A stretch of DNA of 28,344 nucleotides. Source: Candidatus Dojkabacteria bacterium CG_4_10_14_0_2_um_filter_Dojkabacteria_WS6_41_15. Lineage in GTDB: Bacteria; Patescibacteriota; Dojkabacteria; GCA-002793355. Both the position numbers and the translations under genes were made by a program. Under the pieces are notes generated by a model. The model ran no database searches and was not told the origin of the DNA. It saw nothing but the letters and a program-made list of their open reading frames with translations. This document shows positions 21,438 through 28,344 of this stretch, one piece after another. The stretch covers positions 1 through 28,344 of the forward strand of contig PFQB01000054.1 in assembly GCA_002793355.1 (NCBI GenBank). Direction: 5' to 3'. Each line of letters begins with the position of its first letter. The first letter of the stretch is position 1.

Positions 21438-22874
21438 ATGGGTGTAATCAGAATGTCGTTAGACGATTCACATTTTATCTGCAGTGATGGGCAAAAAACC
21501 TTGGTTTCAGTTGTTCCTTCTATTACAGGCTTTAGGTCTGCAGCTACTAGAGTTCCTGAGTTCAGAAAGAAAAGAAATGTTAAAGGTTTGTTTATGTTCG
21601 TAGGGGTAGTGCTCTTTGTTGTAGGAGCTGTTCTGATTGGAAAACAACTTCTTGCTCGGTCAGGTGTTACTCCAGACGGGGTCGGCTCTCTTATTCCTGT
21701 GTTGCAACCTAAGCTGGCAAAAGACGCCAAAGGTAAAACTAATGTTCTTCTGGTTGGAATCGATACACGCGAAACGGGAATCGTACAACTAAATACGGAT
21801 ACAATAATTTTGTGCTCCTATGACGATGCGACCAATCAATTGGCAATGTTATCTTTCCCTCGCGACCTAGCGGTTAGCTATCCAGGAAGGACAGATTTAA
21901 CAAGAATCAATTCAATTTATGCTATTGGCGAGAATGCAAAAAGAGGTACAGGATTAGAAAAGCTACGCGAGGTGGTGCAAACCATTTCTGGCAAGACAAT
22001 TCAATACTATGCAATGGTCGATTTGAAAGGTTTCATTGACGCTATCGATGTGGTCGGTGGTGTTGATGTTTACCTCAATACCGATATTTCTGGATTATAC
22101 CCGATGAATCAGGGGCAGTTCGATCGATATCAGCGAGTTTATTTTAAGCGTGGGTGGAGTCATATGAATGGCGAGACCGCGTTGCAATATACCCGAATTC
22201 GAACTGATGTAATTCCGGTTAGCGAGGGTTCAGATTTTGGACGGGCACGTCATCAACAGCAAATAACCCAAGCGGTGTTAGATAAAGTCTCGAAGACGGA
22301 AACCTTACTAGATGCGAAGAAAGTTCTGGAATTAGCAGGTGTTGCGTCAAAGAATTTGAAAATGAGCAAAGTTTCTACAGAGGATGTCCAGGCTGCGGTT
22401 AATATTATGAAAGATACAGGCAAACCAACCTCTTTTAGTTATGTCTTCGATTTGTATTCCGGCGGAAGCATACGTCGTTTAATCAAGGAAATTAGCTGGA
22501 ATCCCTATATGCTTGGTCCCTCTGCCGGGAAAACAAACTGGTCGGATATCAAATCTTTTGTGGAGATGTATACGATTGAACCGCAGTTAGCTACTATGAC
22601 CAAAAAGGTGTTGATTTATACGGATGGAACGCCAGAAAAGTTAGCTGCTGCCAAGAGTTTCCAGAAAAAGCACTATTATGCGAAGATGGTGGTTACTGCA
22701 AAGAATTCCCCGGAAATTAGCACAAAAGGGTTTGTTTACGCCGTTGGGGGTAAGCAATATGAAGTTTTGGCACAATTCGTTGCAAGTTCATTAGACTTGC
22801 AGTTTAAAGAAGAATTACCAGAAGAAATCAAAACAATCGATCTTAAGGAGTATGCCGTGGTTGCAGTGTTCTAG
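21438..22874 (+). CDS. LytR-CpsA-Psr (LCP) family cell-wall glycopolymer ligase
   Basis: This 478-aa protein should move glycopolymers from a lipid carrier onto peptidoglycan or other surface acceptors, outside the membrane. One membrane segment covers residues 49-72. The LCP domain shows NVLLVGIDTRETG (102-114), NTDTIILCSYD (119-129), SFPRDLAVSYPGRTDLTRIN (139-158) with the conserved PRD and arginines, and later FGRARHQQQ. A C-terminal domain from about 385 (KKVLIYTDGTPEKLAAAKSF) fits a LytR_C-type domain. It is divergent from the unknown anchored protein and ends 8 bp from the convergent TrmB-type gene with no hairpin between them. Confidence 0.92.
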   Translation: MGVIRMSLDDSHFICSDGQKTLVSVVPSITGFRSAATRVPEFRKKRNVKGLFMFVGVVLFVVGAVLIGKQLLARSGVTPDGVGSLIPVLQPKLAKDAKGKTNVLLVGIDTRETGIVQLNTDTIILCSYDDATNQLAMLSFPRDLAVSYPGRTDLTRINSIYAIGENAKRGTGLEKLREVVQTISGKTIQYYAMVDLKGFIDAIDVVGGVDVYLNTDISGLYPMNQGQFDRYQRVYFKRGWSHMNGETALQYTRIRTDVIPVSEGSDFGRARHQQQITQAVLDKVSKTETLLDAKKVLELAGVASKNLKMSKVSTEDVQAAVNIMKDTGKPTSFSYVFDLYSGGSIRRLIKEISWNPYMLGPSAGKTNWSDIKSFVEMYTIEPQLATMTKKVLIYTDGTPEKLAAAKSFQKKHYYAKMVVTAKNSPEISTKGFVYAVGGKQYEVLAQFVASSLDLQFKEELPEEIKTIDLKEYAVVAVF

Positions 22875-22882
22875 TGTAGCAA

Positions 22883-23713
22883 TTATTTCTCTGTGGAGTC
22901 GCCCTCAACTTCCAGTTGACCTCTTTCGCCCGTTATTTTCATTGGTATCGCTCTGTCCCATACATAATCGAAAAGTTGCTCGAGGATTAGTTTCATTGGG
23001 CGGTTATAAATTTCAACACAGAACATTTCATCACTTTTATAATCTATTAACGTAACAACTTCATTATAAATGTATATTTCGAAGGACATTGACAATTCTT
23101 CAGGGTCAATAAAGCGGCATTCCGCATATTTTTCAGCAAATTCTTTCACATTGGTCCAACCTTGTACAAACGTTTCGTTGGTAAGATCTTTTGTTTTAAT
23201 TTTTTTGTGCAGATATTCAAGTCGAACGTCTTCGGAAAATCCAAAATCCATAAAAACATTCAGCCTTGATACCTCGAAGACTTTTAGAACATTCTTTGCT
23301 TTTGTTGTATTCCAAATAACCTGTTTAAGACCTTCTTTGCCGTGATAAGACACAATTCCTGCTTGCTTTTTATCGTGATCATTCATTTCGAAAACGCTTC
23401 GCAATTCGTCAAGAGATTTTTTTAGTTGATTTATTTCACTTTCTTTAACTTCTACAAGCGAGCTGATGCTTGAATATGGCTGTGAATGAAAAACAGAACC
23501 ACTTTCCTGTGTTAATTCACTGACCAGATTTTTGGTTTGTAGTTCGGCAACCAGGCGATATATTTTGGTTCTACCCATATTGGCCAAACGGGCAATTGCA
23601 GAAATACCAAGATCCGGATTCTGCATTATGATAAGGTATATTATTGCTTGTTCGTCTGAAAGGCCAAGTGAGAGTAAAGTGGTCATTAAGTGCTTTCTGC
23701 TTTTAATTTCCAT
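22883..23713 (-). CDS. TrmB-family transcriptional regulator
   Basis: This 276-aa protein has an N-terminal winged helix-turn-helix (about 8-70: LSLGLSDEQAIIYLIIMQNP ... ISAIARLANMGRTKIYRLVA), a coiled-coil linker (EVKESEINQLKKSLDELRSV) and a C-terminal effector-like domain. TrmB members often respond to sugars; the ligand here is unknown. The ATG at 23713 is chosen because TATACT lies 6 nt before it; an in-frame TTG lies 6 nt further upstream. It is divergent from an APH-like kinase, with 75 bp between starts. This is the usual position of a regulator that controls its neighbour and itself. Confidence 0.85.
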   Translation of the reverse strand: MEIKSRKHLMTTLLSLGLSDEQAIIYLIIMQNPDLGISAIARLANMGRTKIYRLVAELQTKNLVSELTQESGSVFHSQPYSSISSLVEVKESEINQLKKSLDELRSVFEMNDHDKKQAGIVSYHGKEGLKQVIWNTTKAKNVLKVFEVSRLNVFMDFGFSEDVRLEYLHKKIKTKDLTNETFVQGWTNVKEFAEKYAECRFIDPEELSMSFEIYIYNEVVTLIDYKSDEMFCVEIYNRPMKLILEQLFDYVWDRAIPMKITGERGQLEVEGDSTEK

Positions 23714-23719
23714 GAGCAA

Positions 23720-23725
23720 AGTATA
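23720..23725 (-). promoter_or_regulatory. -10 hexamer TATACT of the TrmB-type gene
   Basis: TATACT on the minus strand ends 6 nt before the ATG at 23713. Confidence 0.55.
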
Positions 23726-23777
23726 CCATAATTGTTGCTTGCGTAATCAACAAGGTGCGTGAAATAGGAACATTCAT

Positions 23778-23783
23778 TATAAT
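23778..23783 (+). promoter_or_regulatory. -10 hexamer TATAAT of the APH-like kinase gene
   Basis: A perfect TATAAT ends 5 nt before the ATG at 23789, so the mRNA is predicted to be leaderless. The 75-bp gap to the divergent TrmB-type gene is a likely operator region, but no clear palindrome stands out. Confidence 0.65.
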
Positions 23784-23788
23784 CCTCT

Positions 23789-24775
23789 ATGAAAACAATA
23801 TACGAAAGAAGAATTCGCTATAACGGTTCAGGTGAGCGATTAATTAAAAAAGCGTTATCACTTTATGATCTTGGTTTTTACGTTGAGCACAAAATTATCG
23901 AAACCGGTTATGAAGACTTAAATATCAAAGTTGAAACGAACGAGGGGATATTCCTTTTTAAATTTTTTGCCCAACGTGGACCTTATGCAAAAACACATGA
24001 TGATGCTGTTGAATATGTTGGGAAAATAGCCGCCGCACTAAAAGCGAATATTCGTTATCCAAAAGTGTTCGAAAATCTTAACGCTGCATTGCTCACTACT
24101 CTCTCGTTTAGTGGAGGTTCCTATGATTTTATTGTGGAAGAATTTATTAGAGTTGACAAAAAGAAGGAGTTAAACGAAAAGAATATAGCAGAAATTGCGG
24201 CTTTCTGTGCTGACCTGCATTCTTCCACCTATCAACCCAAGGATTATTATGACGAGTGGTGTGTATTAAACTTTAAAAAAGAACAACCAAAGTTACAGAA
24301 GTATCTTGAAGTTCCAGATAAAAAATTAATCAAGAAGTTGGCCGCTGAATTTGAGCAGATAAATACTAACGATTTGCCAAAAGCCTTTATTCACGCTGAT
24401 TTGATTAGGACGAATATACTGAAGGACATCACGGGATGTGTATACATAATCGACTTTTCGGTTGCCTTTTTTGGTCCACGCGTGCTTGATATTGCGATAA
24501 TTGCTTCGAATTTGACCTTCTTCCCGAATAATAGCGAATCATCCAGCAGATATTTAAAGATATTTCTTGCTGAATATCAAAAGAAGGTGCAATTAACAGA
24601 GGAAGAACTGCAAGCGCTGCCAGTTTTAATTAAAATTTGTTTTGCCATGTATGTGCTTGTTGCCAGTAAGGAAATTGCAACAAAGAAAGAGTACAACGAT
24701 GAAGATTACTTTTGGCGAGAATTGGGAAGAAAAGGATTAGAAAAAGACCATTACAAGAGTGTGTTTTCTAATTAA
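23789..24775 (+). CDS. APH-family (aminoglycoside/choline/homoserine kinase-like) phosphotransferase
   Basis: This 328-aa protein has the eukaryotic-kinase-like fold of the APH family. The N-lobe shows DLNIKVETNEGIFLFKFFAQ (nucleotide-binding strands with a lysine). The catalytic loop is FIHADLIRTNIL (HxDxxxxN, His202), and the metal-binding Asp is in IIDFSVAFFGPRVLDIA (Asp222). The layout is closest to ThrB/choline-kinase-like small-molecule kinases. The substrate is not visible; antibiotic resistance should not be assumed. It is divergent from the TrmB-type regulator, which suggests control by a small molecule such as a sugar or polyol. Its 3' end is 12 bp from the convergent hisS. Confidence 0.83.
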   Translation: MKTIYERRIRYNGSGERLIKKALSLYDLGFYVEHKIIETGYEDLNIKVETNEGIFLFKFFAQRGPYAKTHDDAVEYVGKIAAALKANIRYPKVFENLNAALLTTLSFSGGSYDFIVEEFIRVDKKKELNEKNIAEIAAFCADLHSSTYQPKDYYDEWCVLNFKKEQPKLQKYLEVPDKKLIKKLAAEFEQINTNDLPKAFIHADLIRTNILKDITGCVYIIDFSVAFFGPRVLDIAIIASNLTFFPNNSESSSRYLKIFLAEYQKKVQLTEEELQALPVLIKICFAMYVLVASKEIATKKEYNDEDYFWRELGRKGLEKDHYKSVFSN

Positions 24776-24787
24776 TAATATTTTCGG

Positions 24788-26020
24788 TTACAGTGCTTTA
24801 CGTATGTCTTTGAGAGCAATCTCTTTCTGCTCTTTTTTCTTTAGGTTTTTAACTTTAACCACACCTCGTTTCACCTCATCCTCTCCGGCAATCACCACAA
24901 ATTGAATTTCTTTTTTGTCTGCATATTTCAATTGTTTTTCCAGCTTATCGTTTGCATCGGGATACAATTCAGCGTTAATTCCGAATCGACGAAGTTCTGT
25001 AACAATGCGAAGCGATTCGTTTTGCAGTTCTGTCGAAAAAATCGAAACCAATACCTGGGTGCTGTTTTCAGTCTTTATCAAGCCACTTTCCATAGCAGCC
25101 TCAACTGTTCTATCAAAACCTAGTCCGAAGCCTACAGCGGCAATTTGAGGACCACCCAAGGTCTTGATGAGATTGTCGTACCGACCACCACCACCGACTG
25201 AACCTGACATGCCTGGGATCACTCCTTCAAAAATCATACCCGTGTAATAATCTAAACCTCTTGCTAAGGTTGGCGAGAATTCTAACATTGATTTTGGAAC
25301 GCCGAGCTTTATGGTGGCATCAATTATTTCTGTTAAATTTTCGGTCGCTTTGCTCTTTTGCAATTTCGCAATTGCTTCTTGCGCGACTGCCAGTTTCAAT
25401 CCTTTATTAACAAGCTCAGAAACAACGTCGTCTACACTTTGCTTATCAAGCTTATCGATTGATTGAATAATTGAGAAAACCGACACCAAGTCCGTCGCAT
25501 ACGAGGTTAGCGTGTCAAAAAGTATTTTGCGATCGTTAATTTTAATGGTAAGGTTCGAGAAACCAAGATCTTGGTAAATAGCAGCATAAACTGCCAAGAT
25601 TTCAGCATCTGCCAAGGGTGAAGTTACGCCAAAAATATCGGCATCGCATTGACAGAACTCTCGGTAACGACCTTTTTGGGGTTTGTCTGCACGGAATACA
25701 TTTTGAATTTGGTAGCGTCTAAAACCTTTGCCTAGCTCGTTCTGATATTGCGCAAGTACGCGTGCGGTAGGAACGCTTTGGTCGTACCGCAGTGCAACGT
25801 TACGGTCTCCCCTATCCTTAAAGGAATATACAAGTTGGTCTGCTTCTTTGCCATATTTGCCTAACAATAGTTCCGCATATTCTAAAGTTGGAGTTTCCAG
25901 TGGTTCGAAGCCAAAACGCTGAAATGTTTTGACAATTTTTGCCGAGACATAATCTCTCGCTCTCTTTTCCGCAGGTAGAAAATCGCGGAAGCCTTTTAAG
26001 GTTTGTAGGGTTTGGTTCAT
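24788..26020 (-). CDS. hisS: Histidyl-tRNA synthetase
   Basis: This 410-aa class II synthetase charges tRNA-His. Motifs seen are motif 2 with RYDQSVPTARVLAQ and FRRYQIQNVFRADKPQKGRYREF, the histidine-specific RGLDYYTGMIFEG (usually RGLDYYTxTVFE), motif 3 region GSVGGGGRYDNLIKTLGG and AVGFGLGFDR, and the C-terminal anticodon-binding domain (VLVSIFSTELQNESLRIVTE ...). Length is normal. The start is set by TATAAT 5 nt upstream. The promoter overlaps the 3' end of the unknown 224-aa gene (19-nt gap), so hisS is probably transcribed on its own. Confidence 0.95.
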   Translation of the reverse strand: MNQTLQTLKGFRDFLPAEKRARDYVSAKIVKTFQRFGFEPLETPTLEYAELLLGKYGKEADQLVYSFKDRGDRNVALRYDQSVPTARVLAQYQNELGKGFRRYQIQNVFRADKPQKGRYREFCQCDADIFGVTSPLADAEILAVYAAIYQDLGFSNLTIKINDRKILFDTLTSYATDLVSVFSIIQSIDKLDKQSVDDVVSELVNKGLKLAVAQEAIAKLQKSKATENLTEIIDATIKLGVPKSMLEFSPTLARGLDYYTGMIFEGVIPGMSGSVGGGGRYDNLIKTLGGPQIAAVGFGLGFDRTVEAAMESGLIKTENSTQVLVSIFSTELQNESLRIVTELRRFGINAELYPDANDKLEKQLKYADKKEIQFVVIAGEDEVKRGVVKVKNLKKKEQKEIALKDIRKAL

Positions 26021-26025
26021 AAGTA

Positions 26026-26031
26026 ATTATA
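26026..26031 (-). promoter_or_regulatory. -10 hexamer TATAAT of hisS, with a second TATAAT upstream
   Basis: TATAAT on the minus strand ends 5 nt before the ATG at 26020. A second perfect TATAAT lies 7 nt further upstream (26039-26044), overlapping the stop region of the upstream gene. It could give an alternative start with a short leader. Confidence 0.6.
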
Positions 26032-26039
26032 TAGTGAAA

Positions 26040-26714
26040 TTATATCTTTTGCGAAATGCGCTTAATTGATGAATAGTTACATACACTTTCAGCAAATTTA
26101 TATCGGTTTTCTGACAAGAGTGAACCATTGCTGTAGATAAGGGATTGCTTTCCTATTGAGCAGAGTGTCAGTAAGGAATATTCTGCGACAAATAGCGAGT
26201 ATGCGCGTTTTGCAAGTTCTTCCGCGTATGATGGCGAAAATGCCTTATTCGGTTGGCAGTAGGCTGTCATTCTATAATCGATTTCTTGTTCAAACAAATC
26301 TGGGATCAAGTTGTCATTGCTAAGTATTTGCATTGATTTCTCCTGAAATGAGGAATATTGATTGAAAGGATTTTCAACGCGCAGTGTCGAAACAGAGGTA
26401 ACAACAGTTGATTGAGTTAAGGTGATTAGTGTTTTCTTATAATTATCTTCAAGCTTTTTGAATGATCTTTTCGCATTTCGGATTCCCTTGAACCCCTGCT
26501 TTCCCCAATACCAATCGACCAGATCATCAACAACGATAAAGGTAAAAGATATCGTTGTCTCAACAAATCGTTTTTCGAGACTATTCATGAAATTAGATAT
26601 AATAAGTACATCTTCTTTGTTGAGAGTTTCATCTATAGAAATTCTAGAATAATCAGGATCAACCAGAATTTTAGGAATCAACCATCGATAAATTGTTACA
26701 TCGTTCATTATCAT
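26040..26714 (-). CDS. Unknown protein, 224 aa, second gene of a two-gene unit
   Basis: I do not recognise this protein. It starts 10 nt after the stop of the 450-aa gene and is likely cotranscribed; no ribosome binding site is seen. Two starts are possible, 26714 and 26708 (both ATG, MIMND or MND). There is no membrane segment or signal peptide. The C-terminal part reads KRAYSLFVAEYSLLTLCSIG, then LIYSNGSLLSENRYKF. It resembles the end of the 450-aa protein (FATYSAELRAIRRCYG, then ILLLNESETSMARF): an A-E pair in a helix, a G/S turn, a hydrophobic strand, N-(G/E)-S and an R-x-x-F or R-F end. This suggests a shared domain. Function is unknown. Confidence 0.7.
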   Translation of the reverse strand: MIMNDVTIYRWLIPKILVDPDYSRISIDETLNKEDVLIISNFMNSLEKRFVETTISFTFIVVDDLVDWYWGKQGFKGIRNAKRSFKKLEDNYKKTLITLTQSTVVTSVSTLRVENPFNQYSSFQEKSMQILSNDNLIPDLFEQEIDYRMTAYCQPNKAFSPSYAEELAKRAYSLFVAEYSLLTLCSIGKQSLIYSNGSLLSENRYKFAESVCNYSSIKRISQKI

Positions 26715-26724
26715 TACAAAAAGG

Positions 26725-28077
26725 TTAGGTATACATGCGAACTGCTAAAAGCTCATTTTCTTCGCCTGGAAAAAAGTTAACAATAGGGCTAAATCGAGCC
26801 ATAGAGGTTTCGCTTTCGTTGAGGAGAAGAATAGCGTCAGACCCATAGCATCTTCTGATAGCTCGCAATTCGGCACTATAGGTAGCAAAGTTCATTTGAG
26901 TCATTAACAAGTCTCTTGAGGCGTTATCAGGGAGACCAATTATTCGCCGATTTTTCTCTTTTCGAAATCTTAAATCTTCACGGAAGATATTTACAGGAAC
27001 AAGTTTTTCTATGTTTGGGTAAAGAGCAACTAATTTTTCTAAGATATCTTCGAACTCTTTTCTAAAAACTTCTCCCCCAAGTTCCATTACAGTCATTACT
27101 GCTACCTGTTCTGCGACTTCTCCGTAGTTGCTTGAAACTGCCTCTTGTATTTTGTTTACGAAAGTTGGTATGTTACTGACTGCTTTGTTCCAATCAATCC
27201 TATTTTGTTCTGCCAGGGCAACAGGAAAGATAAAAGACAGTTCTTCGTCCGGAATAAGCTTTATTAAGCGAACAGGAATATTTAGAAACTTTAATTCCTG
27301 GAGGAGTTCAACCTCTTTCTCTTTATAGTATGGTTTTGTCACCTTGCAACTGTTTGTCTCTAGATTCAAGCGTAGCTTATTGTCTTCTCCCATTGATAAA
27401 TCGAAGCATTCGAAATTAAATAAGGTCAATGGAATTCCAGTCGTTGCAGCAGATGTAACTGTTTTGCAGATTCTCTTCGGACCTTTAAGTGGATATTCTG
27501 ACAGTCCCTCCATCACATTCATCGCAGTTAATGACGCAATTGCGGTTTCTTGAGTGATACCCGTACTGGAAGCAATAGTAATGCAGTAATCCAATCTGTT
27601 ACGAACCCACTTAGTGAAGTAGCTAGGTGTCTTGTCTGCATATTTTGGAATTGGAAACTCTTTAATTTTGTATATCAATACTGAGAGAATTTCCAGTTGT
27701 TTACTGTCAAGCAAGCGAACTTGTGCTTCTGCAAATTGGCCTATTTGACGTTCTGCTGCGAATTTTGATGCGTTTGTTTGAGTGATTTCACCTTCTGCCA
27801 ACTCGCGGGCAATTTGTTTTCTTGATACCTCAGCAACCCCATTCCCTTTCATTCGATATTTGGCAAGTATTTGTCTTGTTTCAGACGAGTTCCTATCCTC
27901 AGCACGTACCATGTATTGTTGCCAACGCCCATCTTCTTTCATGTATGGAAGTTGCTCAGCAAACATGTCTTTTCGTGCGCGAGCAATATCCAGTTCAGTG
28001 GGGATATAAATTTCAGCGAGTTGTTGAAGTACTGGCGCAACTTTTTTTGTATCTTCACGTGAAGTATCAGTTTGCAT
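26725..28077 (-). CDS. Unknown protein, 450 aa, first gene of a two-gene unit
   Basis: I do not recognise this protein. There is no signal peptide or membrane segment, so it is probably cytoplasmic. The N-terminal third is helical and charged (REDTKKVAPVLQQLAEIYIP, RMKGNGVAEVSRKQIARELA). The best-marked segment is the C-terminal LVPVNIFREDLRFRKEKNRR, followed by LLMTQMNFATYSAELRAIRR and ILLLNESETSMARF, which looks like a conserved active-site or ligand-binding region. The two internal cysteine pairs are not spaced like a zinc site. It is followed 10 nt later by the 224-aa gene and preceded by the end of a TrpR/YerC-type gene on the same strand. TACAAC lies 10 nt before the ATG; GATAAT is too close (2 nt). 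Confidence 0.75.
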   Translation of the reverse strand: MQTDTSREDTKKVAPVLQQLAEIYIPTELDIARARKDMFAEQLPYMKEDGRWQQYMVRAEDRNSSETRQILAKYRMKGNGVAEVSRKQIARELAEGEITQTNASKFAAERQIGQFAEAQVRLLDSKQLEILSVLIYKIKEFPIPKYADKTPSYFTKWVRNRLDYCITIASSTGITQETAIASLTAMNVMEGLSEYPLKGPKRICKTVTSAATTGIPLTLFNFECFDLSMGEDNKLRLNLETNSCKVTKPYYKEKEVELLQELKFLNIPVRLIKLIPDEELSFIFPVALAEQNRIDWNKAVSNIPTFVNKIQEAVSSNYGEVAEQVAVMTVMELGGEVFRKEFEDILEKLVALYPNIEKLVPVNIFREDLRFRKEKNRRIIGLPDNASRDLLMTQMNFATYSAELRAIRRCYGSDAILLLNESETSMARFSPIVNFFPGEENELLAVRMYT

Positions 28078-28099
28078 GTATTATCTTGTTGTAAGTTTA

Positions 28100-28118
28100 A
28101 CAAGGCCTATCGCCTTGT
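28100..28118. promoter_or_regulatory. Inverted repeat ACAAGGC-N5-GCCTTGT before the 450-aa gene
   Basis: A perfect 7-bp inverted repeat with a 5-base centre lies 23 nt before the ATG of the 450-aa gene and 48 nt after the stop of the TrpR/YerC-type gene. On the minus strand it is followed by GTTAAACTT, too poor in T to be a strong terminator. It could be a weak terminator for the upstream gene or an operator, for example for the YerC-type repressor. Confidence 0.4.
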
Positions 28119-28166
28119 CTCTTCTTACTTGCCTTTATTCTGGGGAAATATGAAATCACAAAGCGA

Positions 28167-28344
28167 TTAGTCTGCTTTATGATGGTGATGTTGCTCATTT
28201 AGACGATCAATGACAGTTTTATAGCCATTCATTCCTCGTAGTAGCCATTGATTGACGCGAGTTACCGTTGCGATGCTGATACCAGTTTCTGCTGCGACTG
28301 CACGTTGGCTTTTACCTGCAGCTAGGGCTTGAGCGACCGCAAAA
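28167..28344 (-). CDS. TrpR/YerC-YecD-family DNA-binding protein, 3' part (start outside the window)
   Basis: The 58 visible residues hold the family's helix-turn-helix: ALAAGKSQRAVAAETGIS, then IATVTRVNQWLLRGMNGYKT. This is the TrpR-like fold found in the YerC/YecD group of small repressors, in which the second helix (TGISIATVTRV) contacts DNA. Full-length members have about 95-110 residues, so about half is missing beyond the window edge. The C-terminus is rich in histidine (four in a row, QHHHHKAD), which may bind metal. It is on the same strand as the 450-aa and 224-aa genes and just upstream of them, so it may regulate them. The ligand is unknown. Confidence 0.88.
   Translation of the reverse strand, partial: FAVAQALAAGKSQRAVAAETGISIATVTRVNQWLLRGMNGYKTVIDRLNEQHHHHKAD

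Noticed and set aside
22875..22882. Terminator between the convergent LCP and TrmB-type genes
   Set aside because: The gap is only 8 bp and I see no stable hairpin with a T-run on either strand.
24788..24860. CTTT-rich 3' end of hisS as another AAAG heptad tract
   Set aside because: The CTTT words are irregularly spaced and a lysine-rich HisRS tail explains them.
1..28344. Alternative genetic code with UGA read as Gly
   Set aside because: TGA serves as the stop in several genes at the expected ends (rmuC, the mazF-like gene, the 3' fragment at 8080), and conserved frames contain no internal TGA.

Overview
The window looks like a chromosomal piece of a small-genome bacterium, most likely of the Candidate Phyla Radiation (Patescibacteria). 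This is inferred from gene content and style: short intergenic gaps, several proteins of no recognised family, minimal versions of housekeeping enzymes, a UvrD-like helicase fused to a nuclease, a single-chain GlyRS, and a TrpR/YerC-type repressor. I cannot place it to phylum. TGA is used as a normal stop (for example at the end of the RmuC gene) and no long frame contains it internally, which argues against the UGA=Gly code of Absconditabacteria and Gracilibacteria.

Layout. 1-6543 (+ strand): helicase-nuclease, SppA-like signal peptide peptidase, family-4-like uracil-DNA glycosylase, GNAT acetyltransferase, RmuC; mostly DNA repair. 6497-8131: an unknown minus-strand gene faces a small gene that appears to be split by an IS200/IS605-type transposon (TnpA with two end hairpins). 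8174-14651 (- strand): a 1163-aa surface protein with 12 NHL repeats, three Ig-like repeats and a C-terminal membrane anchor, then fused GlyRS. A degenerate copy of the glyS 3' end lies beyond the NHL gene, so that gene is bracketed by direct repeats. 14814-17307: an O-antigen-ligase-like membrane protein divergent from miaA. 17298-20497 (- strand): YgjP-type metallopeptidase, SerRS, a solitary MazF/PemK toxin, inorganic pyrophosphatase. 20584-22874: an unknown membrane-anchored protein divergent from an LCP cell-wall ligase. 22883-24775: a TrmB-type regulator divergent from an APH-like kinase. 24788-28344 (- strand): HisRS, two unknown genes that look related to each other at their C-termini, and the end of a TrpR/YerC-type gene.

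Four patterns are more unusual than the individual genes. (1) Most transcription units have a TATAAT-like hexamer exactly 5-6 nt before the start codon, which predicts leaderless mRNAs; it also fixes the starts of several genes. (2) Intergenic regions carry arrays with a strict 7-bp period (consensus NNARYTA) whose halves are reverse complements, so they are both periodic and hairpin-forming; a second AAAG-based heptad type also occurs. (3) miaA and glyS, which are unrelated, share a gap-free 56-nt segment of the AAAG type, in the same reading frame. (4) The NHL surface-protein gene sits between two copies of the glyS 3' end, as if it had been inserted there. In addition, the uracil-DNA glycosylase has lost all four Fe-S cysteines and MiaA has an altered P-loop.

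No rRNA, tRNA or CRISPR array was found. No gene-free stretch exceeds 300 bases.
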